A stretch of DNA of 54,208 bases from Sphingopyxis flava (GCF_900168005.1 NZ_FUYP01000021.1:1-54208); one strand, 5' to 3'. Positions 1 to 8,516 are shown, counted from the first letter of the stretch. Notes: generated from the letters alone by a model not told the origin. Numbers and translations are program-made.

Positions 1-42
1 CCATGGGCATGCTCAACCACCATTTCGCAGCAGCCGCCTGAT
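1..42 (+). CDS. 3' end of an unidentified gene (partial)
   Basis: A frame open from the left edge reads ...MGMLNHHFAAAA and stops at a TGA at 40-42. Only about a dozen residues are present, so no family can be assigned. It may equally be a chance open stretch. It is listed only because the window begins inside an open frame. Confidence 0.2.
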
Positions 43-546
43 CGGCGCAGAGCGACAGCCTACCTCTGACTGCCGCCAATCTTTGCAACAGAGCCGTTAT
101 CTGCTCGAATTAAGCGCGTCCATCGGTGAAAATGATACGGCGAACAGTCCAATAATCGATTGCAACCGAGGCCAGGTCGCTTTGAAGCGGCGCTTTATCC
201 TGTCCGCCGGCTAATGCTGGTTCGTAGCGCCATTCGCCATTTGCCTGCCGACCGCTCGCCCGGACCTGGTTTGGCGATCGGTGCGCCGCGCGAGATGATT
301 CAGCCCGGTGCGGTAGGCCCGAAGTGCGCCCGGCGCTTCGAATGATCAGTCCCTGATGTCATTGCCTGATTGGCAGGTCGCGTTACCCCCACACCGCGAC
401 CTGCCGCTGGCCCCCTTGCCTCGAAATAGGACAGGATGGTTAACAGCAATTTAACGTCGCGAGCCGGCGGCAATGCGATCGTGAACCTCTCCGGGATTCT
501 CCTCCCCCCAACGCTGCGCCCGTCCAATCCATTTCCAGACGGCGCC
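43..546. other. No convincing gene
   Basis: About 500 bases with short open frames on both strands (for example 160-345 plus and 300-581 minus). All are rich in Arg, Pro and Gly and lack a plausible ribosome site or a recognisable domain. I see no tRNA, repeat or terminator with a good stem. It probably spans the junction between the RadC-like gene to the right and whatever lies off the left edge. Confidence 0.5.
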
Positions 547-1557
547 TCAACCCTCCTGCATCCCTCCCTCATCCGCGCCAAAATAGTTTTCGAGACGCGC
601 GGCCGTGTCGGGCGTCAGTTCGACAAACTGGCGCCTGCCATCGTCGGGATCGTCTATCTTCACGAGCAGCTTTGCCTCGCAAAGCTTGTTGACCAGCCGC
701 AGCGCAGTGCTGGGAGGCGCGGTCGAAGCGAGGCAAAGGGCGCTCGTTGCCACCTTCTTGCCCTCGCTTTCGTGAATGAAGAGGTCGATCAGCATGTCCC
801 AGGCCGGTTCGCCGAAGAGCTTTGGCGACCCGATCAGCTCTCGGCGGAACTGGCGGCGCTTATAGGCTCGGCGCGCATTTGCGAGCGCGGTTGACGCACT
901 TTGCTGTTGTCCGCCGCCTCCCGACCCGGGATTGTCGCGCAGAACATGGGCGCAGGCGGGCGCACGATCAGATCCTATGCGCCCGCTCGCTGCGACGCGC
1001 TGGGCGTGGGTCGCCGTGACGACAATATGATCGACGATCTCGATATCGAGCGATCGACCAAGGTCGGAAAGCCTGCGCGTCGCGACGATGTCGTTTTCGC
1101 TCGGGGTCGCGTCGCCGCTCGGGTGATTGTGGACGAGAATGAGTCCGGTGGCGCCGTGCTCGATCGCGCGCCGAAAGATCGTTCTGGGATAAAGCTCGAG
1201 CTGCCGGACGGACCCATGGTGCAATTGCTCGTCCGCGATCAGGCGGTAGGAAGCGTCCAGGAAAAGGATGCGCAGCACCTCGTCCGGCAGCGATCCCATC
1301 GAGGCCATGAGATATTGGCCGAGCTTGGGGCAGGCAGGGTCGACCGGCTGCGTTGTCAGGTCGGCCTGCAGACCCTCAAGGAACATGTCCCGGGCGCCGA
1401 GCAGGATATCCGCGATCGAAGGGTGGTGACCCAGAACCCGCTCGAGCGCTTCTGGCGTTTGGGCCAGGATCCGTCCGATGCTGCGGAATTCCTGCAGCAG
1501 CGCGGCGGCTAGCCGCTCACCGTCATTCGGCTCGATGGACGCCAGAAAACGTGCCAG
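547..1557 (-). CDS. RadC-like JAMM protein fused to a winged helix
   Basis: The N-terminal ~75 residues resemble the helix-hairpin-helix-like part of short RadC relatives. The next ~100 residues are a JAB/JAMM fold with the motif HNHPSGDATPSEND, the metal-binding signature of the family (His-x-His-Pro-x7-Asp). After a Gly/Gln-rich linker the last ~100 residues look like a MarR-type winged helix (...ALRLVNKLCEAKLLVKIDDPDDGRR in outline). The role of RadC proteins is unsettled; they are common on mobile elements. The start is a problem: homology begins near 1557, but this frame has no ATG, GTG or TTG between 1386 and 1998. A CTG at 1557 is the nominal start used here. It overlaps the end of the membrane-protein gene at 1509-1982, so coupled translation or a frameshift fusion are alternatives. 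Confidence 0.75.
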   Translation of the reverse strand: MARFLASIEPNDGERLAAALLQEFRSIGRILAQTPEALERVLGHHPSIADILLGARDMFLEGLQADLTTQPVDPACPKLGQYLMASMGSLPDEVLRILFLDASYRLIADEQLHHGSVRQLELYPRTIFRRAIEHGATGLILVHNHPSGDATPSENDIVATRRLSDLGRSLDIEIVDHIVVTATHAQRVAASGRIGSDRAPACAHVLRDNPGSGGGGQQQSASTALANARRAYKRRQFRRELIGSPKLFGEPAWDMLIDLFIHESEGKKVATSALCLASTAPPSTALRLVNKLCEAKLLVKIDDPDDGRRQFVELTPDTAARLENYFGADEGGMQEG

Positions 1558-1982
1558 GACGGATCGCTGCCGCTGCGCCGCAAGCGCTGCTGGTGCCGCC
1601 AGGTTGCGAGGATGAGAAGGGGCGGGAGCAGCCAGGACGAAGCGACCTGCATCGTGAGATAGGCAATCGGGTTCATCGAGACGTCGAGCGCCCGGCTGAT
1701 GTGCGCCAGCAGCGGCAGGACATGGAGGACGGCAACGATCATGGGCCAGAAGCGATGCGCCAGAAGCGCCAAGGCGATGGTCGCCGCCGAACCAATCAGG
1801 TCGATCACCAGGTAACCCAGGTCGACCGAATGATATTCCACCTGACCTGTCGAGACCAGCAGGCGATCGAGCAGGACCATCAGGATGGCAATCCCCACCA
1901 TGACCCGCTCCGGAGCACCGCCCCGCCAGGCGGCGTAGCCGAGAGCCACCAACAGAAGGGCGATGAAGATTGCTATGCGCAT
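1509..1982 (-). CDS. Multi-spanning membrane protein, unknown function
   Basis: 157 residues with four to five hydrophobic segments (IAIFIALLLVALGYAA near the N-terminus, then MVGIAILMVLLDRLLV, a segment around LGYLVIDLIGSAATIALALL, and VASSWLLPPLLILATW). No catalytic motif is visible and I do not recognise the family. The ATG at 1982 has only a weak GCGGGA-like ribosome site; an ATG in another frame at 1998 has a better GGAG but leads into a low-complexity shadow. The last ~20 residues (from RRSGSDP onward) look less like protein than the sequence in the RadC frame. The natural product might therefore be a membrane-RadC fusion made by a frameshift around 1560-1600. Confidence 0.6.
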   Translation of the reverse strand: MRIAIFIALLLVALGYAAWRGGAPERVMVGIAILMVLLDRLLVSTGQVEYHSVDLGYLVIDLIGSAATIALALLAHRFWPMIVAVLHVLPLLAHISRALDVSMNPIAYLTMQVASSWLLPPLLILATWRHQQRLRRSGSDPSWHVFWRPSSRMTVSG

Positions 1983-2023
1983 CGTTCCCGCTTTTCATGC
2001 CAGTCGCTCCCGGTCAATCGCCG

Positions 2024-2353
2024 TCAGGCTACGGCCGCGAGATGCGGGGTCGTTTCCGCCGAGCCGGAGGGGCAATCGCGCAGATCGTAACTGCCCATTT
2101 CCTTGCCGATTTCGAGCAGGTCGCCATGGATCCGCAGGACGTCGCTGCTCACATCGACAAGCGACATCTGCGCCTTGGCGAGGCGCAGGATGGTCGCCTG
2201 GCCGGTCTTCGCGGGCGCACCGCTTTCGCGCCGCGCGGTCACCATGCTCGTCATCAGCGACGACAGGGCGATGATGGCGTCGTCGACCTTGGATTCAGCA
2301 GTCGGCACGTCGCGCTGCAGGCGGGCGGCCATCAGAGGTATGGATTGAGGCAT
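2024..2353 (-). CDS. Small hypothetical protein
   Basis: 109 residues from the ATG at 2353, which follows a good AGGAGAACTT ribosome site. Longer versions reaching 2542 start in Arg/Gly-rich shadow sequence. The product (MPQSIPLMAARLQ..., then AESKVDDAIIALSSLMTSMVTARRE) is mostly predicted helix with repeated hydrophobic heptads and no membrane segment. It looks like a small soluble helical protein. It sits between the HTH-TM regulator gene and the membrane protein gene on the same strand, so the four leftward genes 2943 to 547 may be one transcript. I do not recognise the family. Confidence 0.65.
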   Translation of the reverse strand: MPQSIPLMAARLQRDVPTAESKVDDAIIALSSLMTSMVTARRESGAPAKTGQATILRLAKAQMSLVDVSSDVLRIHGDLLEIGKEMGSYDLRDCPSGSAETTPHLAAVA

Positions 2354-2415
2354 AAGTTCTCCTTTGCCGGGCGCGCACCCGCGCGCCGGCGAACCGTGGG
2401 TCAAGTTGAACAGGT

Positions 2416-2943
2416 TCAGTTGGAGACGAGCCGCGTCAGCGCTTCCGCGATGCCGAGCCCCAGGAAAACGACGATGACCAAGGCGACGAGAATTCCCACC
2501 ATGATCATGACGCGCGCCTGAATGCTGTGATCGTGTCTCCATCCGTCCCGGAACGGCAGGAAGAAGTCCCTCGATCCCTGGCCGGCGCCGAAGGTGGGCG
2601 CCGCACTGTCGCTCAGCTTCAGGACCGGTTCGGGATCGCCGTCCGGAAAGTCGGATGGCACCAGCGTCGGCGGCGAGGGAACCTGCACCGAGTCATATGT
2701 GATCCGGTCATATAGCTGTTTGAGACGCGCGTAGATGAGAGCTGCCTCGTCGCGATTGGCCGCGCCGAGGATGATCCGGGCAGCGGTGATGCGCTGGTCC
2801 ACGGTCGGCTTGGAAATTCCGAGGATCCGAGCGATCTCTTTCGAGGTCTTACGCTCGATGAGCAGGTCGAGACAGGCGCGCTGCTTTTCGGTCAGGCGCA
2901 GCCAGCGTGCCAGGTCGTCATCTTCGTGCATCGTCATCGACAT
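2416..2943 (-). CDS. LuxR-type HTH protein with C-terminal membrane anchor
   Basis: 175 residues from the ATG at 2943; in-frame ATGs at 2937 and 2931 are equally possible. Residues ~15-75 are a LuxR/GerE-type helix-turn-helix (LTEKQRACLDLL, then TSKEIARILGISKPTVDQRI). A ~65-residue acidic/proline-rich linker follows. The end is a single membrane segment (MIMVGILVALVIVVFLGLGI). There is no receiver or ligand-binding domain. The protein therefore seems to be a membrane-tethered DNA-binding protein with the DNA-binding end in the cytoplasm. Membrane tethering is inferred from the sequence. It is first in the leftward group and may control it. Confidence 0.8.
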   Translation of the reverse strand: MSMTMHEDDDLARWLRLTEKQRACLDLLIERKTSKEIARILGISKPTVDQRITAARIILGAANRDEAALIYARLKQLYDRITYDSVQVPSPPTLVPSDFPDGDPEPVLKLSDSAAPTFGAGQGSRDFFLPFRDGWRHDHSIQARVMIMVGILVALVIVVFLGLGIAEALTRLVSN

Positions 2944-3526
2944 CACCGTCTTCGTTCTCGCCGAGGAGCGATCATAGGGGTGGCGCGAGGCTGCGCGGTC
3001 CCGCTGACGGCTTCGGGCAGGCCCGTCCGGAAGGATGCGTTCGACAAGACATGGCGGCGACGTAATCCGATTTTGCTCCTGATCGCCACCCCTTGGCATG
3101 TGAGCAAAGCCATGATGGCTCGTGCGGGTGCGCAAGAGACCGAGAACGCGCCATCGGCGGTGAGGCCTGACAAGCGGCTCCCCCGATGCACAGGCGGAAA
3201 GACCTTTTGTCGGCCATTCATCGGCTATTTCTTCCCGCCGCAAAGGCTATGGGTCGACTATTCAAGATTCCCCCCTTCGAATTCTCGGGCAATGCGACCG
3301 TCCCGGTTCGCATCATTGACGATAGTCAAGTTGCGAACAAGATTTGCTGTAGCCTCTCCAGCTACGCTCCCCAAAGCGGGTCTGGTCTCGCCGTCACCGC
3401 AAAAAGTCACGGATTGCACGGGCTGAAACACAGGTCGCGCGGGCAATCGCCGAACCTTTCATCAATCCTGTTGCAAGCGGGCGACGCCTTTATCTACTGG
3501 CGAAGGATTTGCTTTGGGGGGCCATC
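2944..3526. other. Intergenic region between HTH gene and receptor gene
   Basis: About 580 bases between divergent genes. Open frames here (2926-3426 plus, 2943-3221 minus and others) are Arg/Pro-rich shadows without ribosome sites. The stretch 3280-3360 is less GC-rich than its surroundings and could hold promoters for the receptor and the HTH gene, but I cannot point to a clear -35/-10 pair. Confidence 0.45.
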
Positions 3527-5800
3527 GTGGTGCGTTGTTTGTTGTGGGGAGTGGTGGGTCTGGCCGCTCTGTCTTGGAGTGGCTTTGCGCGTGCGCAGGA
3601 GCGCCATGTCGGCACCTACTCCGAAATCATCGTGACAGGGGAGAAAGCACGGAGATCCCTGCAGGACACGCCCAGCAGCGTGGCCGTGACCACCGCTCGG
3701 CGCATCGAGGAGGAGAATCTGTTATCACTCCAGGAGGTGTACGCGCGCACGGCGAATGTGACGGAGACGTTCAGCGCCGGCGGGTTCACTATCCGAGGCA
3801 TCGCCGACCGCGGGATCATGGGCGGCGAGGGGGCAGCTCTCGCCACGATATTTGTCGATGGAGCTGCCGTGCCGGCCGCCATGGTTCATGCGTCGCCGGC
3901 GGATATGTGGGACGTCCGCCAGGTCGAGATTATGCGAGGCCCACAGTCGACCTTGCTAGGGCTGAACGCCCTGGCCGGGGCGGTCATCATGCGGACAGCC
4001 GAACCGACAATGGAATGGGAGCTGCGCGCTCGCGCCATGATAACGGACGCCGATGAGACGCAGTTCGCCGCCGCGCTGGGCGGTCCGATCGTATCCGGAG
4101 AGCTCGCATTCCGCGTCAGCGTGGAAAAGCGAGACGCCGACGGATTTACCTGGAATCCGACACGGCGCGCGCACGAGAATCCTCTTGATACGACCCAGGT
4201 CCGAGCAAAGCTCTTGTGGACGCCGACGGCCGTTCCGGGCTTCGAGGCGCGGTTCGGCTACACGCGCTATGACCGCTACAGCGGCTATTCGTTCAGCTTC
4301 ACCGATACGTCTGTGCCCGACTTTTTCGACCGTCGGTGGAACTTCTCCGACAGTCCTAACGACAGTGAGGCGAGCACCGATATCGCGACCGCGGATCTGC
4401 GCTTCGATTTGGGCGCAGGTCTCTCCCTGACGGCGATCACGGCCTTCAATGAGATTAGCGAGTTCAATCGCTCCGACAACGACATGACGGCCGCCGATGG
4501 GGGCGCCTACGACCAGCAGAATCGCTATCGGACGTTCTCCCAGGAACTCCGGCTGAACTATGAGGGGGATCGCCTCAGCGGATTGATGGGGGCATTCTTC
4601 TACGATCGAAGGAACCGAAGCGCGACGGCGAGCGATGACAGCGTTCCGACGCCGGTCGACACGATAAGCGCATTGCTGCGAAGCAGTGGCATCGACGCGC
4701 CGACTGCGCAGTTGGTTGCCGGACTCTACAGCCGGGCGCTGGCAGCGATTCCGGTCGATTTCTCAGCGGATGCCTCTGGTCACGTGCGATCTTATGCCCT
4801 GTTCGGCGATGTTCAATTCAGGCTGACCGAGAGGCTCATGTTCACCGTGGGGTTTCGCTACGACCACGAAACGAACAGCTTGGGCATCGATCAGACCGCG
4901 CGGTTCGCGGGGGCCTATCCTGATCCGAGGGCTTTCGGCTCCACCGGGTCGCCGCTGTACCGCGCGGTGGTTGCAATCAACCAGGGCGTTGCCGGCATCG
5001 TAGCCCAAGCGAGCGGTTCGGCCGCCGCTACCGATCGGACCTTCGATGCGTTCTTGCCGAAGGCGGGGATCCAAATGGCCTGGACGCCGAACCTCAAGAC
5101 TGGTTTCACGGTCCAACGAGGCTATCGGTCAGGCGGCTCGAGCGGCAATATCGCGCGTTCGGCGACCTTTTCCTACGATCCTGAATTCACCTGGAACTAC
5201 GAGCTGTCGCTGCGTTCCGCGTGGCTCGATGGGCGGCTGACATTGAATGCCAACGCCTTCTATGTCGACTGGAAGGATCAGCAGGTTTCAGCGAACTTCG
5301 GCATGAGCATATACGACACGCATATCGTCAATGCCGGCTCGTCCCATCTCTATGGGTTCGAGATCGAGGCGACGCACAGCCCCAGCGGCGCTTTCGACTG
5401 GTACGCCTCGGTGGGCTACTCGCGCACGAGGTTCGATGAATTTGCCACGACGGTCGGCAGCGTGACGGACTATGACGGCCTTGAATTCGCTCATGCTCCG
5501 CGCTGGACGCTCGCCGGCGGCGTCAACATTCGTCCCGTCGATCGAGTGGCCATTAACTTGAACGCCAGCCATCGTTCAGCGGTTTTTACCGAGGTTCGCC
5601 TACCACAAAGCGCATCGCGGGCCAGCGGACGCACGCTGGTGAACGCGCGGGTCGCCTATGAGACAGGGCACTGGACGATGTCCGCTTTTGCCAGCAACCT
5701 TTTCGACGATCGATATTATCACTATCGCCTCGACGGGCTACCGCGTGCGGTCCTTGGAAACCCGCGCGTGCTGGGGATCGCGCTCGAGGCGCGGTGGTGA
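3527..5800 (+). CDS. TonB-dependent outer-membrane receptor
   Basis: About 757 residues. A signal peptide (VVRCLLWGVVGLAALSWSGFARA) is followed by a TonB-box-like SEIIVTGEK, a plug domain (~40-160; TRRIEE, FTIRGIADRG, RQVEIMRGPQSTLLG) and a 22-strand-type barrel ending in ...VLGIALEARW with a terminal aromatic residue. Such receptors import siderophores, vitamin B12, sugars or aromatic compounds using TonB energy; the sequence does not reveal the substrate. The open frame begins with a TTG at 3509, but the GTG pair at 3527/3530 follows a G-rich ribosome site and gives a better signal peptide. No adjacent transporter, FecI/FecR pair or catabolic gene is visible, so it looks like isolated cargo. 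Confidence 0.9.
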   Translation: MVRCLLWGVVGLAALSWSGFARAQERHVGTYSEIIVTGEKARRSLQDTPSSVAVTTARRIEEENLLSLQEVYARTANVTETFSAGGFTIRGIADRGIMGGEGAALATIFVDGAAVPAAMVHASPADMWDVRQVEIMRGPQSTLLGLNALAGAVIMRTAEPTMEWELRARAMITDADETQFAAALGGPIVSGELAFRVSVEKRDADGFTWNPTRRAHENPLDTTQVRAKLLWTPTAVPGFEARFGYTRYDRYSGYSFSFTDTSVPDFFDRRWNFSDSPNDSEASTDIATADLRFDLGAGLSLTAITAFNEISEFNRSDNDMTAADGGAYDQQNRYRTFSQELRLNYEGDRLSGLMGAFFYDRRNRSATASDDSVPTPVDTISALLRSSGIDAPTAQLVAGLYSRALAAIPVDFSADASGHVRSYALFGDVQFRLTERLMFTVGFRYDHETNSLGIDQTARFAGAYPDPRAFGSTGSPLYRAVVAINQGVAGIVAQASGSAAATDRTFDAFLPKAGIQMAWTPNLKTGFTVQRGYRSGGSSGNIARSATFSYDPEFTWNYELSLRSAWLDGRLTLNANAFYVDWKDQQVSANFGMSIYDTHIVNAGSSHLYGFEIEATHSPSGAFDWYASVGYSRTRFDEFATTVGSVTDYDGLEFAHAPRWTLAGGVNIRPVDRVAINLNASHRSAVFTEVRLPQSASRASGRTLVNARVAYETGHWTMSAFASNLFDDRYYHYRLDGLPRAVLGNPRVLGIALEARW

Positions 5801-6216
5801 TTTTGCGGCATGAGTAATGCCATAGATCGACAACCGGTCGTGGTACACGGCAGACGTACCGTTTGCTCTAGGCCGAACATCTGGATCCCCGCGCGCTGCC
5901 TCATCATCCCCTGCGCTCTGACGGCGGAATCGACGTTCAGCGCCTCGATGCTGACGGGGCCGGACATGTGCAGATAAGGCTTTACGCGAGCGGCGCGGGC
6001 AGCGTTGATCTGCTGCGCCGCCAGTTCCGGCTTCCAAACGGTCTTATTGCCAACGGAGTGGCCGAAATACGTCCCCTTGCCATCAAGGAGGTTTTCATAG
6101 CTCTGCGCGTGGCGAAGCTGTCTGACGTCGCGCGCCTCAAGCCTTGCGGTAACTTCCTCAGCGGTGAAGCGTCCATTTGATGCCTTGACCGATAATTCAA
6201 TCTGGGCGGCGCGATT
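5722..6216 (-). pseudogene. Start-less open frame, possible gene remnant
   Basis: The minus frame is open from a TAA at 6217-6219 down to 5722. Between 6216 and 5968 it reads like real protein (...SVKASNGRFTAEEVTARLEA, then QSYENLLDGKGTYFGHSVGN), but no ATG or GTG precedes 5967. The last ~80 codons overlap the 3' end of the receptor gene antisense and look like shadow. I interpret it as a 5'-truncated gene whose tail was replaced where the receptor segment was joined. I do not recognise the family. It could instead be a chance frame. Confidence 0.3.
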
Positions 6217-6335
6217 TTATATAGGGCATCGCGCTGGTAGCTGCACCGATCGTCGTCACTTCAAGGCCCCCGGCGAAAATAGTCTACCCGTGAACAATGC
6301 GACCGCGCGGGGCGATACTTAAGGTCCGGTCTCTC

Positions 6336-6348
6336 GCCGGCTCAAATC
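6336..6348 (+). repeat. 13-bp direct repeat, left copy
   Basis: GCCGGCTCAAATC occurs here and again at 6875-6887, where it overlaps the stop codon of the recombinase gene. The two copies bracket the gene at 6421-6870. A short direct repeat touching the 3' end of an integrase gene is the usual place for an att core, but a chance repeat cannot be excluded. Confidence 0.35.
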
Positions 6349-6420
6349 CCACGCCGTTTCACCTGAAATTAACCATGTCCTGCAATCGTCCGCGATTGGC
6401 TTGGCGGAAAGGGCGTTCTC

Positions 6421-6870
6421 GTGCGAATTGAAACAGCGAACAACTATCTGGCCGCGAGTCAGCGTCCATCATCGGCCGATCGCACCAGCTCGTCCTCATT
6501 CTCGGCGGCTCTCTCCACCGCGCCGGCAAGCACCGCTCAAACCGGGCCAGGCAGCGCCGCGCCGCCTGATTTCACCAGCATGACGCGCCAGGAGCTGTTC
6601 GACTGGATGAACGGCAAGATCAAAAGAGGCGAAATGTCGCTGGATGACAGCTCGGCGTTTCTCGGAATGACGGTGAAGATACCCGTTGGGACAGGGCAGG
6701 GCGCACCGATCGCGCTCGATGATTGGGAACGGGTCAACTTCGTGCAGCTCGCGCGGGACGGCATTGCAGGCGCCCAATCCCGAAACGACGCCATGACCCT
6801 GGCGATGCTACAGAGCGCCATGCAGATGATGCAAGGCGACCACGGCGCGAATATCAGCCGCCACGCCTGA
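6421..6870 (+). CDS. Conserved-looking hypothetical protein
   Basis: 149 residues from a GTG at 6421. The N-terminal ~50 residues are Ser/Thr/Ala/Pro-rich and look disordered (RTSSSSFSAALSTAP). The rest is compact and folded-looking, with a SMTRQELFDWMNGKIKRGE helix region, LGMTVKIPVG, and a C-terminal Met/Gln-rich helix. No signal peptide or membrane segment is seen, and no family is recognised. It stands alone on the plus strand between the receptor and the convergent recombinase gene, whose stop lies 10 bases away, and is bracketed by a 13-bp direct repeat. It may belong to the target chromosome or to a small inserted segment. Confidence 0.6.
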   Translation: MRIETANNYLAASQRPSSADRTSSSSFSAALSTAPASTAQTGPGSAAPPDFTSMTRQELFDWMNGKIKRGEMSLDDSSAFLGMTVKIPVGTGQGAPIALDDWERVNFVQLARDGIAGAQSRNDAMTLAMLQSAMQMMQGDHGANISRHA

Positions 6871-6874
6871 TCCT

Positions 6875-6887
6875 GCCGGCTCAAATC
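6875..6887 (+). repeat. 13-bp direct repeat, right copy (candidate att core)
   Basis: Second copy of GCCGGCTCAAATC. It overlaps the last codons and stop of the leftward tyrosine recombinase gene. See the left copy at 6336-6348. Confidence 0.35.
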
Positions 6888-7854
6888 AACACCCGCTCCA
6901 CTTCGTCCAGCGTCACGTCATCGGATCGCCGGTGGTAGAGCTGCGTCGTGCGGGTGGAGCTGTGGTTCGCCATAGTCGCGGCCGTCTCCAAGGTGCCGCC
7001 GTTCTTCAAATAGGTCGTGATGCCGGTCGCGCGGAACGAGTGGTTGCCGATCGCGGTGCCGATGCCCGCCGCGGTCGCGCGGCGGCGCACCATCAAGAAA
7101 GCATTGGCTTGGGCGAGGGGGGCATCGCTTAGGCGCTTAGTGCCGCGCGCGATCGTGCGGAACAGCGGCCCCCTGGCGCGCTCGCGCAAGCCGCAGCCGT
7201 CGATATAGGCGAGCAGATATTCCTCAAGGTTGTGGTGGCACGGCATTTCGTGCCGCTTGCCGCCCTTTTCGTGCAGGCGGACCCATAGGCGGCGGTTCTG
7301 GACGAAAGCATCGTCAACGGTCATGGCGACGGCCGCGCCGATCCGCGCGAAGCTATAGACCATGAGGCCGATAAGCGCGCGGTCGCGCAAGCCGGCATGG
7401 GTGGCAACGTCTATGGTGTCGAGTATCTGGCGCGCCTCGTCGGGGGCGAGAACGGGCGTCTTGCCGCGCCGCGCGCTGTGCGCCGGCCCGCGCACCGACG
7501 CGGCGGGGTTCACCGGCACGGCCTGGCCTGTCACCAGCCAGTCGAACAGGCGGCGCACGCCGGCGAGCTGCTGCTTGACGCTGGGCGGGGCCAGCTCGCC
7601 GCCTAGCGCCTCGATCCAGTCCGCGAAGTGGAGCGGCTGCACCTGGGCGAGCGAGGCGACACCGCGCGCCTCACACCAGGCCAGGAACTCGCCCGCCGCG
7701 CGCATATAGGCGCGGCGCGTGTGGGGATTGCGGATCGCAACGGCGAAGAACTCAAGGAATCGAAGCTGCGCGCGCTCGTCGGCCGCCGCGATCAACGCCG
7801 GCAGCGCCAGCGCAGCGACGATGCAGGCGAGGCCAGGGGGGCGAGCTGATTCAT
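6881..7854 (-). pseudogene. Tyrosine recombinase, frameshifted near the N-terminus
   Basis: From ~7800 to 6881 the product is a full phage-integrase-family recombinase. It has an N-terminal SAM-like core-binding domain (RFLEFFAVAIRNPHTRRAY) and a catalytic domain with Arg in SFARIGAAV, HSFRATGIT (His-x-x-Arg), His in ANHSSTRT and the nucleophile Tyr in QLYHRR. The natural ATG is at 7854, overlapping the stop of the HhH gene as ATGA. That frame reads MNQLAP and then runs off to a stop at 7792. One extra C in the run of six C (plus-strand G, 7836-7841) would give MNQLAPPGLACIVAAL and restore the rest. Options are inactivation, an on/off slippage switch, a sequencing error, or re-initiation at a TTG at 7795. 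The recombinase is last in a seven-gene leftward set. Confidence 0.8.
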
Positions 7855-8111
7855 CGCGCGCGCTCCTGGCGGGCCGCGTCGATCGCCCGCTCGATCGCGC
7901 CGCGCGCCATCGGACTGTTCGACCAGCAGCTTGCGCCCAGCATCGCCGCGATGCGCCGGCACACCTCGTCCGCGCCCTGGCACGCCAGGGCTTCCATGCT
8001 GGCGATGCCAAGCGTTTCCAGGCGCTCAAGAACCGTGGGGCCGACGCCTTTCACGGCCAGCAGCACGGCGCGGTCCTCGGCGCTGAACCGGGCAGGGGAG
8101 GGCGCGGTCAT
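7851..8111 (-). CDS. Small helix-hairpin-helix protein
   Basis: 86 residues from the ATG at 8111, which overlaps the stop of the preceding gene (ATGA). The centre has a helix-hairpin-helix (VKGVGPTVLERLETLGI), a motif that binds DNA backbone non-specifically, followed by helices (GADEVCRRIAAMLG, ARGAIERAIDAARQ). It lies directly before, and translationally coupled to, the recombinase gene. It may be an accessory DNA-binding protein for recombination, but the sequence does not show that. A link to the Cdd1/TfoX C-terminal families is possible and unproven. Confidence 0.75.
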   Translation of the reverse strand: MTAPSPARFSAEDRAVLLAVKGVGPTVLERLETLGIASMEALACQGADEVCRRIAAMLGASCWSNSPMARGAIERAIDAARQERAR

Positions 8112-8479
8112 TGCGCCGCCCTCTGCCACCGCGCCGGTTCGGGACGCGGCTTGGCGATCCATTGCTCTATTTTGGCGCAGACTTCTTCGTGCGGAATCCC
8201 CGGCCGCGGATCATCTATCGCGGCCTGAATACGACGCCGCAGCAACTCGTCGCGTAGATCGCCGTGCGGCTCCATTTCGATGAAGTTCTGGACGGTCAGG
8301 AACACCGCCTCGGAAGGATCGGCAAACCTGCCCCGTTCGATCTGCTCCAACAGCCAGTCGGCCTGATCTTTGGTAAGATACGCCTCGAAGCGCAAGCCCC
8401 CGGCGCGGGCCTGGTCGCGCAGCGCCGCCGCTTGGGCGCGCTCGGCCGCGTTGTCGTCCAGAAGCTCGTCGTCGGTCAT
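8108..8479 (-). CDS. Antitoxin-like protein (ParD-type family resemblance)
   Basis: 123 residues from the ATG at 8479; a longer frame to 8818 is shadow of the next gene. The centre, YLTKDQADWLLEQIERGRFA followed by DPSEAVFLTVQNFIEM, resembles the ribbon-helix-helix plus tail of ParD/CC2985-type antitoxins. The C-terminus (GIPHEEVCAKIEQWIAKPRP) resembles their toxin-binding helix. No ParE-like toxin follows; the next gene is the HhH protein. It could be an orphan antitoxin, a regulator, or a structural relative. It overlaps the next gene by 4 bases, so it belongs to the recombinase operon. Confidence 0.6.
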   Translation of the reverse strand: MTDDELLDDNAAERAQAAALRDQARAGGLRFEAYLTKDQADWLLEQIERGRFADPSEAVFLTVQNFIEMEPHGDLRDELLRRRIQAAIDDPRPGIPHEEVCAKIEQWIAKPRPEPARWQRAAQ

Positions 8480-8516
8480 ATCGCCTCCCATTGATGGCGG
8501 TGGATCTCCGGCACGT

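Noticed and set aside
1560..1998. N-terminal extension of the RadC frame to the ATG at 1998
   Set aside because: Gly/Arg/Pro-rich and fully overlapping the membrane-protein frame; no RadC relative has such an extension, although its ATG has a fair ribosome site.
6325..6360. tRNA 3' end-like sequence (GGCTCAAATCCC)
   Set aside because: The T-loop lacks the TTC start and the flanking bases do not form T and acceptor stems; no anticodon arm upstream.
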